The notes below the pieces were generated by a model. That model had not been told where the DNA came from and did no database searches. It was given only the letters and a program-made list of their open reading frames with translations. Shown one piece after another: positions 19,384 to 28,667 of a DNA stretch of 64,000 nucleotides; positions within the stretch are counted from its first letter, which is position 1, and every line of letters begins with the position of its first letter. Source of the stretch: Leptospiraceae bacterium (lineage in GTDB: Bacteria > Spirochaetota > Leptospiria > Leptospirales > Leptospiraceae); assembly GCA_016711485.1 (NCBI GenBank), contig JADJSX010000029.1, positions 186,001 through 250,000 on the forward strand, written 5' to 3'. The position numbers were made by a program, and so were the translations under genes.

Positions 19384-20082
19384 ATGAGTGATAATATAGA
19401 CTGTAAAAAATGCGAAAGCAGAGAATTTGGAGTTTTTAAGTGTGTTGGCTCTAAAACATTGGAAAGTGTTTCAAAAGAAAAATCATTTTTGGATTTTAAA
19501 AAAAAGGAAATTATATTCAAGGAACATGATAAAGTATCTGGATTTTACTGTATTCAGAGTGGGCTAGTAAGAACATACAAATTAGCTGGAACTGGAAAAG
19601 AACAAACATTTCAAATAGCGAGTAGAGGGAAGTGGTTGGGATTTAGAGATGTCATTTCTGGTGGAGAATACAATCATACTTCCGTTTGTTTGGAAGATGT
19701 GGAAGTGTGTTTTATTTCAAAAGAAACTGTAACTAACTTAATTAAATCAGATGAGACTTTTCAAATTGAAGTTATGAAATATCTCGCGGAAGAATGGAAA
19801 GAAACGGAAAATCATGTTCACTCAATGGGTACAAAACAAATTCATAGTAGACTCGCAGAGCTACTTATTACATTTCATGATGCTACCGCTCAGAAAGATC
19901 CAGAGTTAAACATTAACGTTACACGCGAAGTTATGGCATCTTGTATTGGTACGACAACCGAAACTTTGATTCGATCCTTGGCAGACTTTAAAGATCGCAA
20001 CTGGATCAAAATTGAGAAAAATAAAATTGAACTATTGAATTTGAAGGCCCTTTATAGTCTATCAGAAGCGTCTGTCGTATAA
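19384..20082 (+). CDS. FNR-like Crp/Fnr-family regulator
   Basis: A 232-aa regulator with an N-terminal cNMP-like beta-barrel (about 25-150) and a C-terminal winged helix (about 160-225; recognition region TREVMASCIGTTTETLIRSL). Cysteines at 7, 10 and 20 plus Cys109 in EDVEVCFIS mirror the three N-terminal and one internal Cys that hold the 4Fe-4S cluster of FNR, so oxygen sensing is plausible. The start is set at 19384 because AAGGA is well spaced from it and abuts the upstream ATG at 19375. Divergence from ccoN suggests it controls the oxidase. Confidence 0.82.
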   Translation: MSDNIDCKKCESREFGVFKCVGSKTLESVSKEKSFLDFKKKEIIFKEHDKVSGFYCIQSGLVRTYKLAGTGKEQTFQIASRGKWLGFRDVISGGEYNHTSVCLEDVEVCFISKETVTNLIKSDETFQIEVMKYLAEEWKETENHVHSMGTKQIHSRLAELLITFHDATAQKDPELNINVTREVMASCIGTTTETLIRSLADFKDRNWIKIEKNKIELLNLKALYSLSEASVV

Positions 20083-20096
20083 TATTTGAGTAAGTA

Positions 20097-21668
20097 TTAT
20101 CCTACTTGAATCTTTAACCCATCATCAGAGTCACCAATTTGGCTTGTAACTGAATTTCCTGTGATAGCAACTAATACTGTAAAAATTCCAATTCTCCCTA
20201 CGAACATTAGAATTGAGTATATAACTTTTTCTATATCAGAAATATAGGGAGTAAGCCCAAGGGTAAATCCAACTGTAGAGAAAGCCGAAATTACCTCAAA
20301 AACGATTGCAATTAATACATGAGAATTAGTAAGTGATTGTCCTGTGTGGATTACCGTTAGTAGAAATGTAACAACGACTAACGTAGTTGTAGCTAAAAAA
20401 TAGAGACGGATACTCTGAGCAACCGATCTTTTAGACACTAGATGTTTATAAATTTCTACTTTGCTTTGGGAACTAATTACATTGCTTAAATACTTCATGA
20501 AAATTACAAATGTCGTAATTTTAATCCCACCTGCAGTCCCTTGTGGACCTCCTCCAATGAACATAAGACTACATATAATCACAATAGAAGGATCTAAAAT
20601 TCCAGACATTTCAAATGTACTAAAACCTGCAGTTCTTGATGCGACAGATACAAATAGTGAATTAACTAATTTTGCACTAAATGATAAATCGCCAATAGTA
20701 AGTGGGTTATTGTATTCAATAGCCAAAAAGGAAAAAGTCCCAAAGGAAATTAAGATGAGAGACCCAATAAGAATTATTGCCGTTTGAACACGATTCGATT
20801 GACCTAGGAGTGATTTGTTGTAAGTCGCTATTTGGTTTTCTGTCCAAAAAGAAAGTTTGGTTAATAGAAAGTAAAAAGAAGAAGGTTCTTCACCACTAAT
20901 TGCTTTTATCATTAAATGAGTTTCACACCATACTTCAAATTTTGAAGTAATTTCATTTAAGGATTTGAGAAGTAATTTTTCAATAAATATCACGACTGGG
21001 AAACCAATTCCTCCCGTGATAATTAAAAAAATAATAACTGAAAGGCTACTAAATTCATTTTTTAAAAAGTTAAGATTATCTGTTATAGAAAAGCCTGCAT
21101 TATTAAACGCAGAAATCGAAGTAAATAGGCTTAGAAAAAACCTCGAGTGAACGTTAGACGGCAATTCATTTGGTAAAGTAAAATATAAAAACATTGCCCC
21201 AATCAATTCAATTGTGATTGTAATATTAAATATCGCAATGATTAATCTTAATACACGTGGATGATCTAGCGTATCCTCTGTTTTTGTTTCTTCTTTCAAA
21301 TCCGTGTCAAGGACTTCAAATAAAAATCCCTGTAATTTTGTGTTCCGTGACAAACCACGAATAACCATTGTACCTATTAAAACAGTAAACACAATGATAC
21401 CAAGTCCACCTGCTTGAACGTAAATCATTAAAATTAATTGGCCGGTAAAAGAAAATTTACTAATATCAATTGGAGAAAGCCCAGTTACACAAAAGGCAGA
21501 GGCTGATAGATAGAGAGCATTCGGATAATCTAAATTTGGCTCAACAAAAAAAAGGATAAATGAACCAGCGATAATTGCCATTCCAAAACTAAGACTTACT
21601 GCTCTAGCGACAGAAAGTAATTTTATGAAGCGAATAATTCTGTGAATAATACTATCAGGCTCATCCAT
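20097..21668 (-). CDS. Trk/Ktr-type potassium transporter subunit
   Basis: A 523-aa membrane protein with the four-fold M1-P-M2 layout of TrkH/KtrB. Filter-like loops are visible as FCVTGLSPID, FNNAGFSI, SRTAGFSTF and FSTVGFTLG, each with the selectivity Gly. It moves K+ (with Na+ or H+) into the cell, normally with a cytosolic KTN partner that is not in this window. It converges with the FNR-like gene and follows a small acidic protein by 5 bases. Confidence 0.9.
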   Translation of the reverse strand: MDEPDSIIHRIIRFIKLLSVARAVSLSFGMAIIAGSFILFFVEPNLDYPNALYLSASAFCVTGLSPIDISKFSFTGQLILMIYVQAGGLGIIVFTVLIGTMVIRGLSRNTKLQGFLFEVLDTDLKEETKTEDTLDHPRVLRLIIAIFNITITIELIGAMFLYFTLPNELPSNVHSRFFLSLFTSISAFNNAGFSITDNLNFLKNEFSSLSVIIFLIITGGIGFPVVIFIEKLLLKSLNEITSKFEVWCETHLMIKAISGEEPSSFYFLLTKLSFWTENQIATYNKSLLGQSNRVQTAIILIGSLILISFGTFSFLAIEYNNPLTIGDLSFSAKLVNSLFVSVASRTAGFSTFEMSGILDPSIVIICSLMFIGGGPQGTAGGIKITTFVIFMKYLSNVISSQSKVEIYKHLVSKRSVAQSIRLYFLATTTLVVVTFLLTVIHTGQSLTNSHVLIAIVFEVISAFSTVGFTLGLTPYISDIEKVIYSILMFVGRIGIFTVLVAITGNSVTSQIGDSDDGLKIQVG

Positions 21669-21673
21669 AAAGG

Positions 21674-21859
21674 TTAAGTATTTTCTTCGATTTCTTCGTT
21701 TTCCTGTTCTTCTTCGCTACCTTCCTCGTCATCGAATTCATCGTCGGTGTTGGATACATTAGAGTAATCTGGTTTTACATAGGAATATTGAATGGAGTCC
21801 GAGAAAAGGACTTTAGAGCTGGAAACGAAGATAAGTAAGGTAAGAAAAAATTCTTTCAT
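21674..21859 (-). CDS. small exported acidic protein
   Basis: A 61-aa frame with a good signal peptide (residues 1-20, FFLTLLIFVSSSKVLFS) and a very acidic C-terminal half (runs of Asp/Glu from about residue 39). It sits 6 bases after yceI and 5 before the potassium transporter in the same orientation, which favours a real gene. No known family. Confidence 0.5.
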   Translation of the reverse strand: MKEFFLTLLIFVSSSKVLFSDSIQYSYVKPDYSNVSNTDDEFDDEEGSEEEQENEEIEENT

Positions 21860-21865
21860 ATAAGT

Positions 21866-22402
21866 CTATTTTTTTAAAGGTAGGGTAACTGTAAATTCAA
21901 GATTTGCAATGTCTTCAATTGGATTGATTAAACTTTGGTAGACCATTCCGTAATCTCGGCGATTGATTTTGATGGTACCTGTGTATTTTTCTGAATCAGC
22001 TGTTTTTGATACAGTAGCTTGGAATGTATATTCTTTAGAAATTCCTTTTAACGTTAGTTTGCCATTTCCTGATACTGTATCCGCACTTGACTCAGTTAGA
22101 CTTAGAATTTCAAATTCAGCTTTGGGAAATTTCTGGACACTAAAAAAATCTTCATCGCGTAGATGATTATCTCTCATAGAGTTATTTGTGTCTATGGATG
22201 CAACATCGATTTCTACAATTCCTGTTCCCTGTTTTCTATCTTTGATAAGTAAGGATGATTTTCTGAAGAGACCTTTTGCTAATCCGAAACGAGTATCGAT
22301 CGAAAATTTAAGTTCTACTTTTACTTCTTCTTTAGTTTGGGAAAAAATTGGAAGTAAGGTAAAAAAAAGAGTTATAAAAATTAAGCTAAGTCTTGTAATC
22401 AT
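21866..22402 (-). CDS. YceI-family periplasmic protein
   Basis: A 178-aa protein with a signal peptide (about residues 1-21) and a YceI lipocalin-like barrel: strands such as GTGIVEIDVASIDTNNSMRDNHLRDEDFF, then FPKAEFEI and the C-terminal NRRDYGM. The family binds long-chain isoprenoids or lipids. It may start an operon with the acidic protein and the K+ transporter. Confidence 0.85.
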   Translation of the reverse strand: MITRLSLIFITLFFTLLPIFSQTKEEVKVELKFSIDTRFGLAKGLFRKSSLLIKDRKQGTGIVEIDVASIDTNNSMRDNHLRDEDFFSVQKFPKAEFEILSLTESSADTVSGNGKLTLKGISKEYTFQATVSKTADSEKYTGTIKINRRDYGMVYQSLINPIEDIANLEFTVTLPLKK

Positions 22403-22509
22403 ATTGGTCTCCGTATATATTCAATTACCGTAAAATCAGAGATTAATCCGTGTATAGTCAAATTTAGAAAGAAGAGCCCGTCCGCGTCTTAAAATTTTAA
22501 AGCAAATAG

Positions 22510-23964
22510 TTAAATAGATCTAAAATTGATCACTACTAATTTGCCTGGCTCTACGGAAATTTGTCGAAAGTTCTTTCCGCCCATAGCTCGACTCGAATTT
22601 GATTTGAATTCAAAATCGTATACGCCTGGCTCAAGGAAAACTCTACGAACTTGGAAATTAGATGGTAGTGTTCGCCAACAACGTAAATCAGGTTTAATAG
22701 TAGCCGCTACTCCTGCACCCGCGACTGCTCCAGCAACTGCACTTATGATCGCACCAATTACGCTCGCTGCCATTTCTGCACCAGCATCATCCCCTTTGCC
22801 TCGGCCTCCTCCTCTTCTGCTACTTTCTGCTGCTTTTCCTGCCGCGTAGGCGGCGACAGCCGCTACAGCAACTTTTGTAGCTATAGAAGTAATATTTTTT
22901 GTTACAAGTGTTGTATAGTTTTCATTGAAGTTGGCAATTGCTGTCTCTGAAAAATCATTGTAAACCTTTGTATTGGTAAGCATAGTTCCATTGGCATAAA
23001 TATCAATTGGATTGGACTTTTGTTCTTCTCTCGTTTTATATTCGGGTATTGGATTTTCGGCATTCGAAACCATTGCCATCACAACGGCAAGCGACATACC
23101 TTCGTTGCTCATATTTCGCAACGCTACTTCGAGTGCTTTTCCAAGAGCCTCCCGAATCATTGGTTCTTCAATGATTTTTCCTTTTGATTCTTTCGTAGCT
23201 GCTTTTCCGGCTTGGTTGATGATTAAAACTTCTGCTAAATCTGGATTGTAAGGAATAGGCTGTAAATTTTTATTAAATGCCTTGATGTATTTTTTCCCTT
23301 CCGCATATTTTGATTGATCTCTCGTGTCGCCTTCTTTAACGGCTAATACATAACGATCTGCATAAATTTCTTTATTGTCAGGGTTAATATCCATTATGTT
23401 CTTATAACTTACCCTTGCATCATTAAAAGACTTTAATTGTTCTGACACAACGGCATCTACATATCTAGCAAATAGATTCTGTTTGTATTTGGAATCTGTT
23501 ACTTTCATATCCTTGAGTTCGAAGTCTACTTTTTTGAAATATCTTTTTGAATCGTCTGCTTTTCCTAACATAAGGTAGTTCATGGCAACGTATAGTTTGA
23601 TTAAAACTCTTTCAAAACTTTCTCCTTTGTAATTACTTTCATTATCAGAAAGTATAAAAGCGAGACCTTCTTTAGTCATACTAGTTTTTAGTGTATCGGA
23701 TATAGCTTCTGCATCTTTAAAAACTTTATTGCTTGTTTCGTAATCACCTTTGGTATGAAAGACGGTTCCGGCTTCCATGAGATAAAGTAATTCATCTTTT
23801 GTGTTTGCATCTTTTGCTAGTTCCCTCAATTCAGGGATTGCGGTGTCATAATTTTCTTTGTAAAAAGCATTTTCAGCTTTTTGAATTTTTTCAATATAAT
23901 TTGACGCACAATATGTGATTAATGCAAATAGAATAAATAGACTAAAATACTTAAAGTATTTCAT
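22510..23964 (-). CDS. COG3014-type lipoprotein
   Basis: A 484-aa protein whose N-terminus MKYFKYFSLFILFALITYC ends in a lipobox Cys. Residues about 25-220 are helical repeat-like (KAENAFYKENYDTAIPELRELA), followed by a conserved region, a long Gly/Ala-rich stretch (about 385-450, including GAIISAVAGAVAGAGVAA) and a beta C-terminus (RRVFLEPGVYDFEF). This architecture and the partner LpoB-like gene 1 base upstream match what I know as COG3014. The frame extends upstream to 24033, but that overlaps the partner gene. Function unknown; an envelope role is likely. Confidence 0.72.
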   Translation of the reverse strand: MKYFKYFSLFILFALITYCASNYIEKIQKAENAFYKENYDTAIPELRELAKDANTKDELLYLMEAGTVFHTKGDYETSNKVFKDAEAISDTLKTSMTKEGLAFILSDNESNYKGESFERVLIKLYVAMNYLMLGKADDSKRYFKKVDFELKDMKVTDSKYKQNLFARYVDAVVSEQLKSFNDARVSYKNIMDINPDNKEIYADRYVLAVKEGDTRDQSKYAEGKKYIKAFNKNLQPIPYNPDLAEVLIINQAGKAATKESKGKIIEEPMIREALGKALEVALRNMSNEGMSLAVVMAMVSNAENPIPEYKTREEQKSNPIDIYANGTMLTNTKVYNDFSETAIANFNENYTTLVTKNITSIATKVAVAAVAAYAAGKAAESSRRGGGRGKGDDAGAEMAASVIGAIISAVAGAVAGAGVAATIKPDLRCWRTLPSNFQVRRVFLEPGVYDFEFKSNSSRAMGGKNFRQISVEPGKLVVINFRSI

Positions 23965-23965
23965 T

Positions 23966-24538
23966 TTACCAACCAACTCCTCTATTGCTAACTGCCTGTT
24001 TGCGGTAGATTTTTTTACTACTAAATACCACAATACCAGTTTCGATGCTTAGTAATTCTACATTCAAAACTTGTTCTACAATTTTATCACCTTCGCTTCT
24101 GAACATATTTTCATCGATAGATGTTCTGATGAAATAGTTAGGAGACTTTAGATTAGCCGCAGAAAGATCTGTACCTAATTGTTGGCTTAGTTTAATTTCT
24201 TTGAGTTGTTCCGAACGTTTGTCCGTACGAATGGTTGTAATTTTTCCGGATAACATTGTAGCTACTAACGCATTTTCAAATACGTCAGTGGGGATTTGTT
24301 CTGATGTATCGTTTTTGGTTTGTAAAATTGCTAAAGCCATTCCTTTAGGGTCTGGTTTTTTTTTGAAATGAACTATTATGTCTTTGCCAATTTTATCTGC
24401 TGCAATTTCTAATTCTTGTCTAGTTAAACCGCCGCTATCGCTTACAATATCTTGGGACTCATCTAATCTTTTGGGACCAGAGCTACAATTTTGAAAAAAG
24501 AAAAGGGAAATGGTTAGGGTTAATAAAATTCGAGACAT
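23966..24538 (-). CDS. LpoB-like lipoprotein
   Basis: A 190-aa protein with a lipobox (SLFFFQNCSS; Cys at about 18). The remainder resembles the LpoB/PF13036 fold: ALAILQTKNDTSEQIPTDVFENALVATMLSGK reads like the family's 'small-molecule-free' beta/alpha core. LpoB activates penicillin-binding protein 1B from the outer membrane in enterobacteria; here only the fold is suggested. Paired with COG3014, as in other bacteria. Confidence 0.68.
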   Translation of the reverse strand: MSRILLTLTISLFFFQNCSSGPKRLDESQDIVSDSGGLTRQELEIAADKIGKDIIVHFKKKPDPKGMALAILQTKNDTSEQIPTDVFENALVATMLSGKITTIRTDKRSEQLKEIKLSQQLGTDLSAANLKSPNYFIRTSIDENMFRSEGDKIVEQVLNVELLSIETGIVVFSSKKIYRKQAVSNRGVGW

Positions 24539-24660
24539 GAATCACTCCAACTGTTAGATTTATTTGCTTTGTAAAAAAGGAATTTTATTGAAAGGCCTTA
24601 AATTCCTATTTTAAGTGCTAGTGTGATAATCTTTGCAAGATGTTCCAATTTATCAACATA

Positions 24661-25542
24661 TTATTTTCCTAAGTGTTCTAAAATTTTGTTTGCAACAATC
24701 TTACTTTGTTCTGTATTTACGCAAAAATCATGAGTAATAAGTGGAATTAGTTCCGTTTTGAGAGTGGGGATTTTTTCGTTTAAAATTTTCAGTTGGGAGA
24801 GGGGAGCCCAAAGATCATCTGAACAGTAAAATACATGGGTGGATTTATGGTATTTTTTGAAAAAATCAATATCTATATCTTCAGTAAAAGTATGAAATTC
24901 ACTTTTTGCCAAATAGAGAATACTTTCCGGAATATGTTTTATTGTTATAAAAAACTGCAAAATTATTTTTATAGCATTATCAGAAGCATGAGTGTAAAGT
25001 AATTTCGTAAGCGACAAAATCATTGGTTCTGGAATTTTTTTGATGATTCGATAAAGACCTAAACTCAATTTAATATATTTTGTATTATTTAGTAACTTCT
25101 CATAGCTGATTTGTGTTTCTTCTCTGGACTTTGTAAAAAAAGGAAACAATAGAAAGGTAGTAGTTTTAAATTCTGTTTGGAATTTTTTGGTTAATTCTTT
25201 TGTGAGCCAACCCCCCACACTATGCCCTATAAAAACAATCTGCGATTTTTTAGACCATTTGAATTTAGTTTTAAAATGATTGATTGTTTCCACTTTATGC
25301 GTTAATTCTTCTTGCAAAGAATAGTTTTTTTCCGGTTTTGATTTGGTAAACCCTGCATAACTGATAATGTATAAATTTACTTTTCCATTTAAGTTTTTAA
25401 TGAGTTGATTTGCAAAATCTGTATAAAAAGCAGAAATCCCAGGATTTCCAGGAAGAATAAAAATATGTAAATTAGATTTTATTTCGTGGCTGAAAATATC
25501 TGTATTTATTCCGCCAATAATTTCCTGTTTTTCTGTTAGCAT
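24661..25542 (-). CDS. alpha/beta hydrolase, lipid-droplet-hydrolase (LDAH) type
   Basis: A 293-aa hydrolase. IFILPGNPGISAFYTDF at about 30-46 is the oxyanion-side motif typical of the LDAH/DUF2305 family, and GHSVGGW holds the nucleophile Ser. A late THDFC could give the His. The family is known from eukaryotic lipid droplets with bacterial members; substrate is probably an ester lipid. It is monocistronic and divergent from the gene at 25673. Confidence 0.75.
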   Translation of the reverse strand: MLTEKQEIIGGINTDIFSHEIKSNLHIFILPGNPGISAFYTDFANQLIKNLNGKVNLYIISYAGFTKSKPEKNYSLQEELTHKVETINHFKTKFKWSKKSQIVFIGHSVGGWLTKELTKKFQTEFKTTTFLLFPFFTKSREETQISYEKLLNNTKYIKLSLGLYRIIKKIPEPMILSLTKLLYTHASDNAIKIILQFFITIKHIPESILYLAKSEFHTFTEDIDIDFFKKYHKSTHVFYCSDDLWAPLSQLKILNEKIPTLKTELIPLITHDFCVNTEQSKIVANKILEHLGK

Positions 25543-25672
25543 TTTATATCCTATTTGCTACAATTTTTTAGAAAAATATGGCTAATAGCAAAATTTTTGT
25601 AAAATTGTAAAAATTAAAATCTAATTGACAGCCGAGTCTTTTTAGTCGTTTGTTGTTGGAATACAAATCGTT

Positions 25673-26038
25673 ATGAAAAATTTTATTTTTAATAATCTAA
25701 ATTATCTAGTTAGTATTGTTATTCTTTTATTCGTTTCGATTTCTATTTTTCCCGATTGTCGTCTCTGTCCCGAAATTAGTCCCGTAAAAATTCTATTAAA
25801 AAATGGAGTGATTCGAAAAGGACATATTGCAATAAACCCTGAAGAAGAACTTTCGACGAAACCAGATCGAAGTTTAGAAGTAATGAGAAAACAAGAAAAA
25901 CTCCGTTTGTTTTTGAGTTTGGATTCTTTGATTGATTTAAATTCTCTCATGCCTCATGTTTTACATGATAAAGTTTATATGGATATTCTCTATAAAGATA
26001 TTGCAAAGATTGAACTACTCGAAAAAACTGAAAACTAG
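25673..26038 (+). CDS. exported hypothetical protein upstream of murI
   Basis: A 121-aa protein with an N-terminal hydrophobic segment (about residues 12-26) followed by DCRLCPEISPVKILLKNG. A TTGACA at 25625 could be a -35 box, but no good -10 follows. The stop TAG overlaps the GTG of murI by one base, so it is coupled to murI and purM. No known family. Confidence 0.6.
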   Translation: MKNFIFNNLNYLVSIVILLFVSISIFPDCRLCPEISPVKILLKNGVIRKGHIAINPEEELSTKPDRSLEVMRKQEKLRLFLSLDSLIDLNSLMPHVLHDKVYMDILYKDIAKIELLEKTEN

Positions 26039-26817
26039 TGGCAAGAGAAAGAATAAAAATTGGTGTAACCGATTCTGGGTTTGGCGGATTATCGGTATTA
26101 AGCGAACTGAGTAATTGTATTCCAGAAGCAGATTATATTTATTATGGTGATTTGTTGAATGCGCCATACGGAAGTAAACCGCCGGAACTAATTTATTCTT
26201 ATATCGATGAAATTTGTAATTTTTTCATGGGTCATGGGGTAAGTGCGATTGTCCTCGCTTGCAACACTGCAACTTCCGTTTCGGTAGATAAACTCAGAAA
26301 GAAATATCCCGTTCCGATTTTTGGAATGGAACCAGCTATTAAACCTGCCGTATTAGAAAACCAAGATCAAAAAATTGCTGTATTAGCTACTCCGCTTACT
26401 CTTCGAGAAGAAAAGTTTATGCGTTTAGGAGATGCACTCGAAGCTCATACTATTTTAAAACCAGTGTCTTGTGATGGACTTGCTACAATCATTGATACGG
26501 GAAATATCGAGAAAGCCCGAGACTATTTAAAGCCTATTCTAAAAAATCTGGAAGAAGAAAAAATAGAAATCCTTGTTCTAGGTTGTACGCATTATGTATT
26601 AATAAAGTCCCTTTTTTACGATTGGAATCCAAATGTAAAATTGTACGATGGTAATAAAGGAACTGCCAATCATGTAAAACGTACTTTAATCCCACTTCCT
26701 ATGGAAGGAGAAAGCAAATTAGATTTATTTTTAAATGGCGGTAAAGAAGAAGACTTCGAAATCGCTTACAATTACCTTAATACCGAAAATACAACTGAGA
26801 GAAACTATGTCAAATAA
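26038..26817 (+). CDS. murI: glutamate racemase
   Basis: Makes D-glutamate for peptidoglycan. It has the TDSGFGGLSVL N-terminal block, the two catalytic Cys regions ACNTATSVS and LGCTHYVLI, and YGDLLNAPYG (family YxGDxxxxPYG). The 259-aa length is normal. The start is a GTG overlapping the upstream stop; the 3' end overlaps purM by 11 bases. Confidence 0.92.
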   Translation: MARERIKIGVTDSGFGGLSVLSELSNCIPEADYIYYGDLLNAPYGSKPPELIYSYIDEICNFFMGHGVSAIVLACNTATSVSVDKLRKKYPVPIFGMEPAIKPAVLENQDQKIAVLATPLTLREEKFMRLGDALEAHTILKPVSCDGLATIIDTGNIEKARDYLKPILKNLEEEKIEILVLGCTHYVLIKSLFYDWNPNVKLYDGNKGTANHVKRTLIPLPMEGESKLDLFLNGGKEEDFEIAYNYLNTENTTERNYVK

Positions 26818-27841
26818 TCCAATTACTTATAAAGATGCTGGGGTCGATACAGAAGCCGGAAGAAGTTTTGTAGACTCTATTAAAAAAAATGTTCACTCCA
26901 CTCACAATCCGCGTGTCCTCGGTGGATTAGGCGGATTTGCCGCTGCTTACGATGTTTCTTTTTTAAAGAACTACAAAGATCCTATTTTACTTTCTTGTAC
27001 GGATGGAGTCGGAACTAAGTTAGAACTAGCAAGGCTTTTAGACAAACACGATACGATTGGAATTGACCTTGTTGCCATGAGCGTTAACGACTTGTTAGTC
27101 TCAGGTGCAAGACCTATGTTTTTTTTGGATTATATTTCTTGTGGAAAATTAGATGTAAAAAAAATGGAACAGATTGTATCCGGAATTGTAGCTGGTTGTA
27201 AATTATGCGGAGCTGCACTCGTTGGCGGAGAAACTGCTGAACACCCTGGAACTATGAAACCTGATGAATACGATTTAGCAGGATTTGCCGTAGGTGCTGT
27301 AGAAAAATCAGAAATGATCGACGGAAAAAATATTTTACCCGGCGATATAATTATTGGAATTGAGTCGAGTGGTCCGCATAGTAATGGTTATTCGCTCCTT
27401 CGAAAACTATATTTAAAAAATGGGGAACTTCCGAAGGACAAAGAGACATTAGCCTTTATTTCTGACTATTTAATGAAACCTACTCATATATACGTAGAGT
27501 CTATTCTAAAACTTCTACTCAAAGAAGAAATCAAAGGAATGGTTCATGTTACCGGCGGTGGGTTTTACGAGAATATACCGCGCATTTTAAAGAAAGACCA
27601 AACAGCCAGAATTATCAAAAAAGAATTACCAGAAAGTTATGTGTTTAATAGAGTCCGAAAAGATCACTCTCTTGATGAACGAGATATGTATTCAACTTTC
27701 AATATGGGAGTAGGATTTATTTTGATTGTATCTAAAGATGTGGTTACTAACGTTCTTCGTGAATTGTCTACTCTGGGGGAAGTTGCGAAAGTGATTGGAG
27801 AAGTTGTATCTAAATCCCATGAAGAAGTAGAGATGGTTTAA
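26807..27841 (+). CDS. purM: phosphoribosylformylglycinamidine cyclo-ligase
   Basis: ATP-dependent ring closure of FGAM to AIR in purine synthesis. ITYKDAGVDTEAG opens the protein; GGFAA, SCTDGVGTK, AMSVNDLLVSGARP, GGETAEHPG and HVTGGGFYENIPRIL are all family blocks. Length 344 aa is normal. I use the ATG at 26807, where the family N-terminus begins and GAGA lies upstream, rather than a start 24 codons earlier inside murI. Confidence 0.95.
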   Translation: MSNNPITYKDAGVDTEAGRSFVDSIKKNVHSTHNPRVLGGLGGFAAAYDVSFLKNYKDPILLSCTDGVGTKLELARLLDKHDTIGIDLVAMSVNDLLVSGARPMFFLDYISCGKLDVKKMEQIVSGIVAGCKLCGAALVGGETAEHPGTMKPDEYDLAGFAVGAVEKSEMIDGKNILPGDIIIGIESSGPHSNGYSLLRKLYLKNGELPKDKETLAFISDYLMKPTHIYVESILKLLLKEEIKGMVHVTGGGFYENIPRILKKDQTARIIKKELPESYVFNRVRKDHSLDERDMYSTFNMGVGFILIVSKDVVTNVLRELSTLGEVAKVIGEVVSKSHEEVEMV

Positions 27842-27948
27842 TTAAAAATCTGGGTAATCTTTCCTAATTAATTTCAGAAGATTTCGACATGCATTTCCTT
27901 GGGAAGTTTTCGAAAGTTCTTTGAAAATCGATTCAAAAAACCGTTAAA

Positions 27949-28005
27949 CCAATTGCCAAAAGTAAATTCAGATTTAAAACTAGATAACATTCTTTTGGCA
28001 ATTGG
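27949..28005. repeat. 57-bp inverted-repeat element, copy 1
   Basis: Perfect 14-bp arms CCAATTGCCAAAAG / CTTTTGGCAATTGG around a 29-base core. Its reverse complement matches copy 2 (37913) in length and in most of the core. It lies in the 316-base gap between purM and the DUF3015 genes; nothing else is evident in that gap. Confidence 0.85.
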
Positions 28006-28157
28006 GAATACCCCTTTTGCAAAAAATAGCGGAACTTATTTAAGGGAAGTGGTACATAGAATTTTATACAATAGTACATTCCAATAATTTGTATTTTTAA
28101 TTGACTTATTATTCATTCTATAAAACGGTATGTTTGGAAATTTATGAGGAGAAGTCT

Positions 28158-28655
28158 ATGAAAATAATAAAATTATTAACTGTTATCACAACGTTAGTAG
28201 TTATAACATTAGCAAATGGTATTTCCAGCGCACCTTACGGGATGGCTGGATGTGGTTTGGGATCGCTGATTATAAAACAAAACGATAAGTCTCAGATATT
28301 GGCAGCAACCACAAATGGAACATTCGGATCTCAAACATTTGGAATCACAACTGGAACATCCAATTGTACAGCCAACGGGATCGTTAAAAATGAAAAAGCA
28401 CAAGAAATTTTCGTGACCGTAAATTTCAGTAGCTTAGAGCAAGAAATGGCTTCTGGAAAGGGAGAAAAACTCAACACTTTTGCTCAATTGCTCGGTTGTA
28501 ACTCGGATTCAGTTGAAAAGTTTGGGCAAATGACTCAAAGCAATTACAACAAACTCCTCTCTGAAAACGCTACTCCTACTTCTTTAATTTCAGCTGTAAA
28601 ATCTGAAATCAAAAAAGACGGGAATCTTTCTAAATCCTGTAAAATGACAATATAA
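28158..28655 (+). CDS. DUF3015-family exported protein A
   Basis: A 165-aa protein with a signal peptide (to about residue 23) and then MAGCGLGSLI, SQTFGITTGTSNC and SLEQEMASGKGEKLNTFAQLLGC, the DUF3015 landmarks. The conserved Cys residues suggest disulfides outside the cytoplasm. The start is the ATG at 28158, preceded by GAGGAGAAG. Followed 12 bases later by a paralogue. Function unknown. Confidence 0.85.
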   Translation: MKIIKLLTVITTLVVITLANGISSAPYGMAGCGLGSLIIKQNDKSQILAATTNGTFGSQTFGITTGTSNCTANGIVKNEKAQEIFVTVNFSSLEQEMASGKGEKLNTFAQLLGCNSDSVEKFGQMTQSNYNKLLSENATPTSLISAVKSEIKKDGNLSKSCKMTI

Positions 28656-28667
28656 AGGAGAAATCTA

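Noticed and set aside
27899..28087. 62-codon plus-strand frame
   Set aside because: It reads through the 57-bp inverted repeat, and no RBS is seen.
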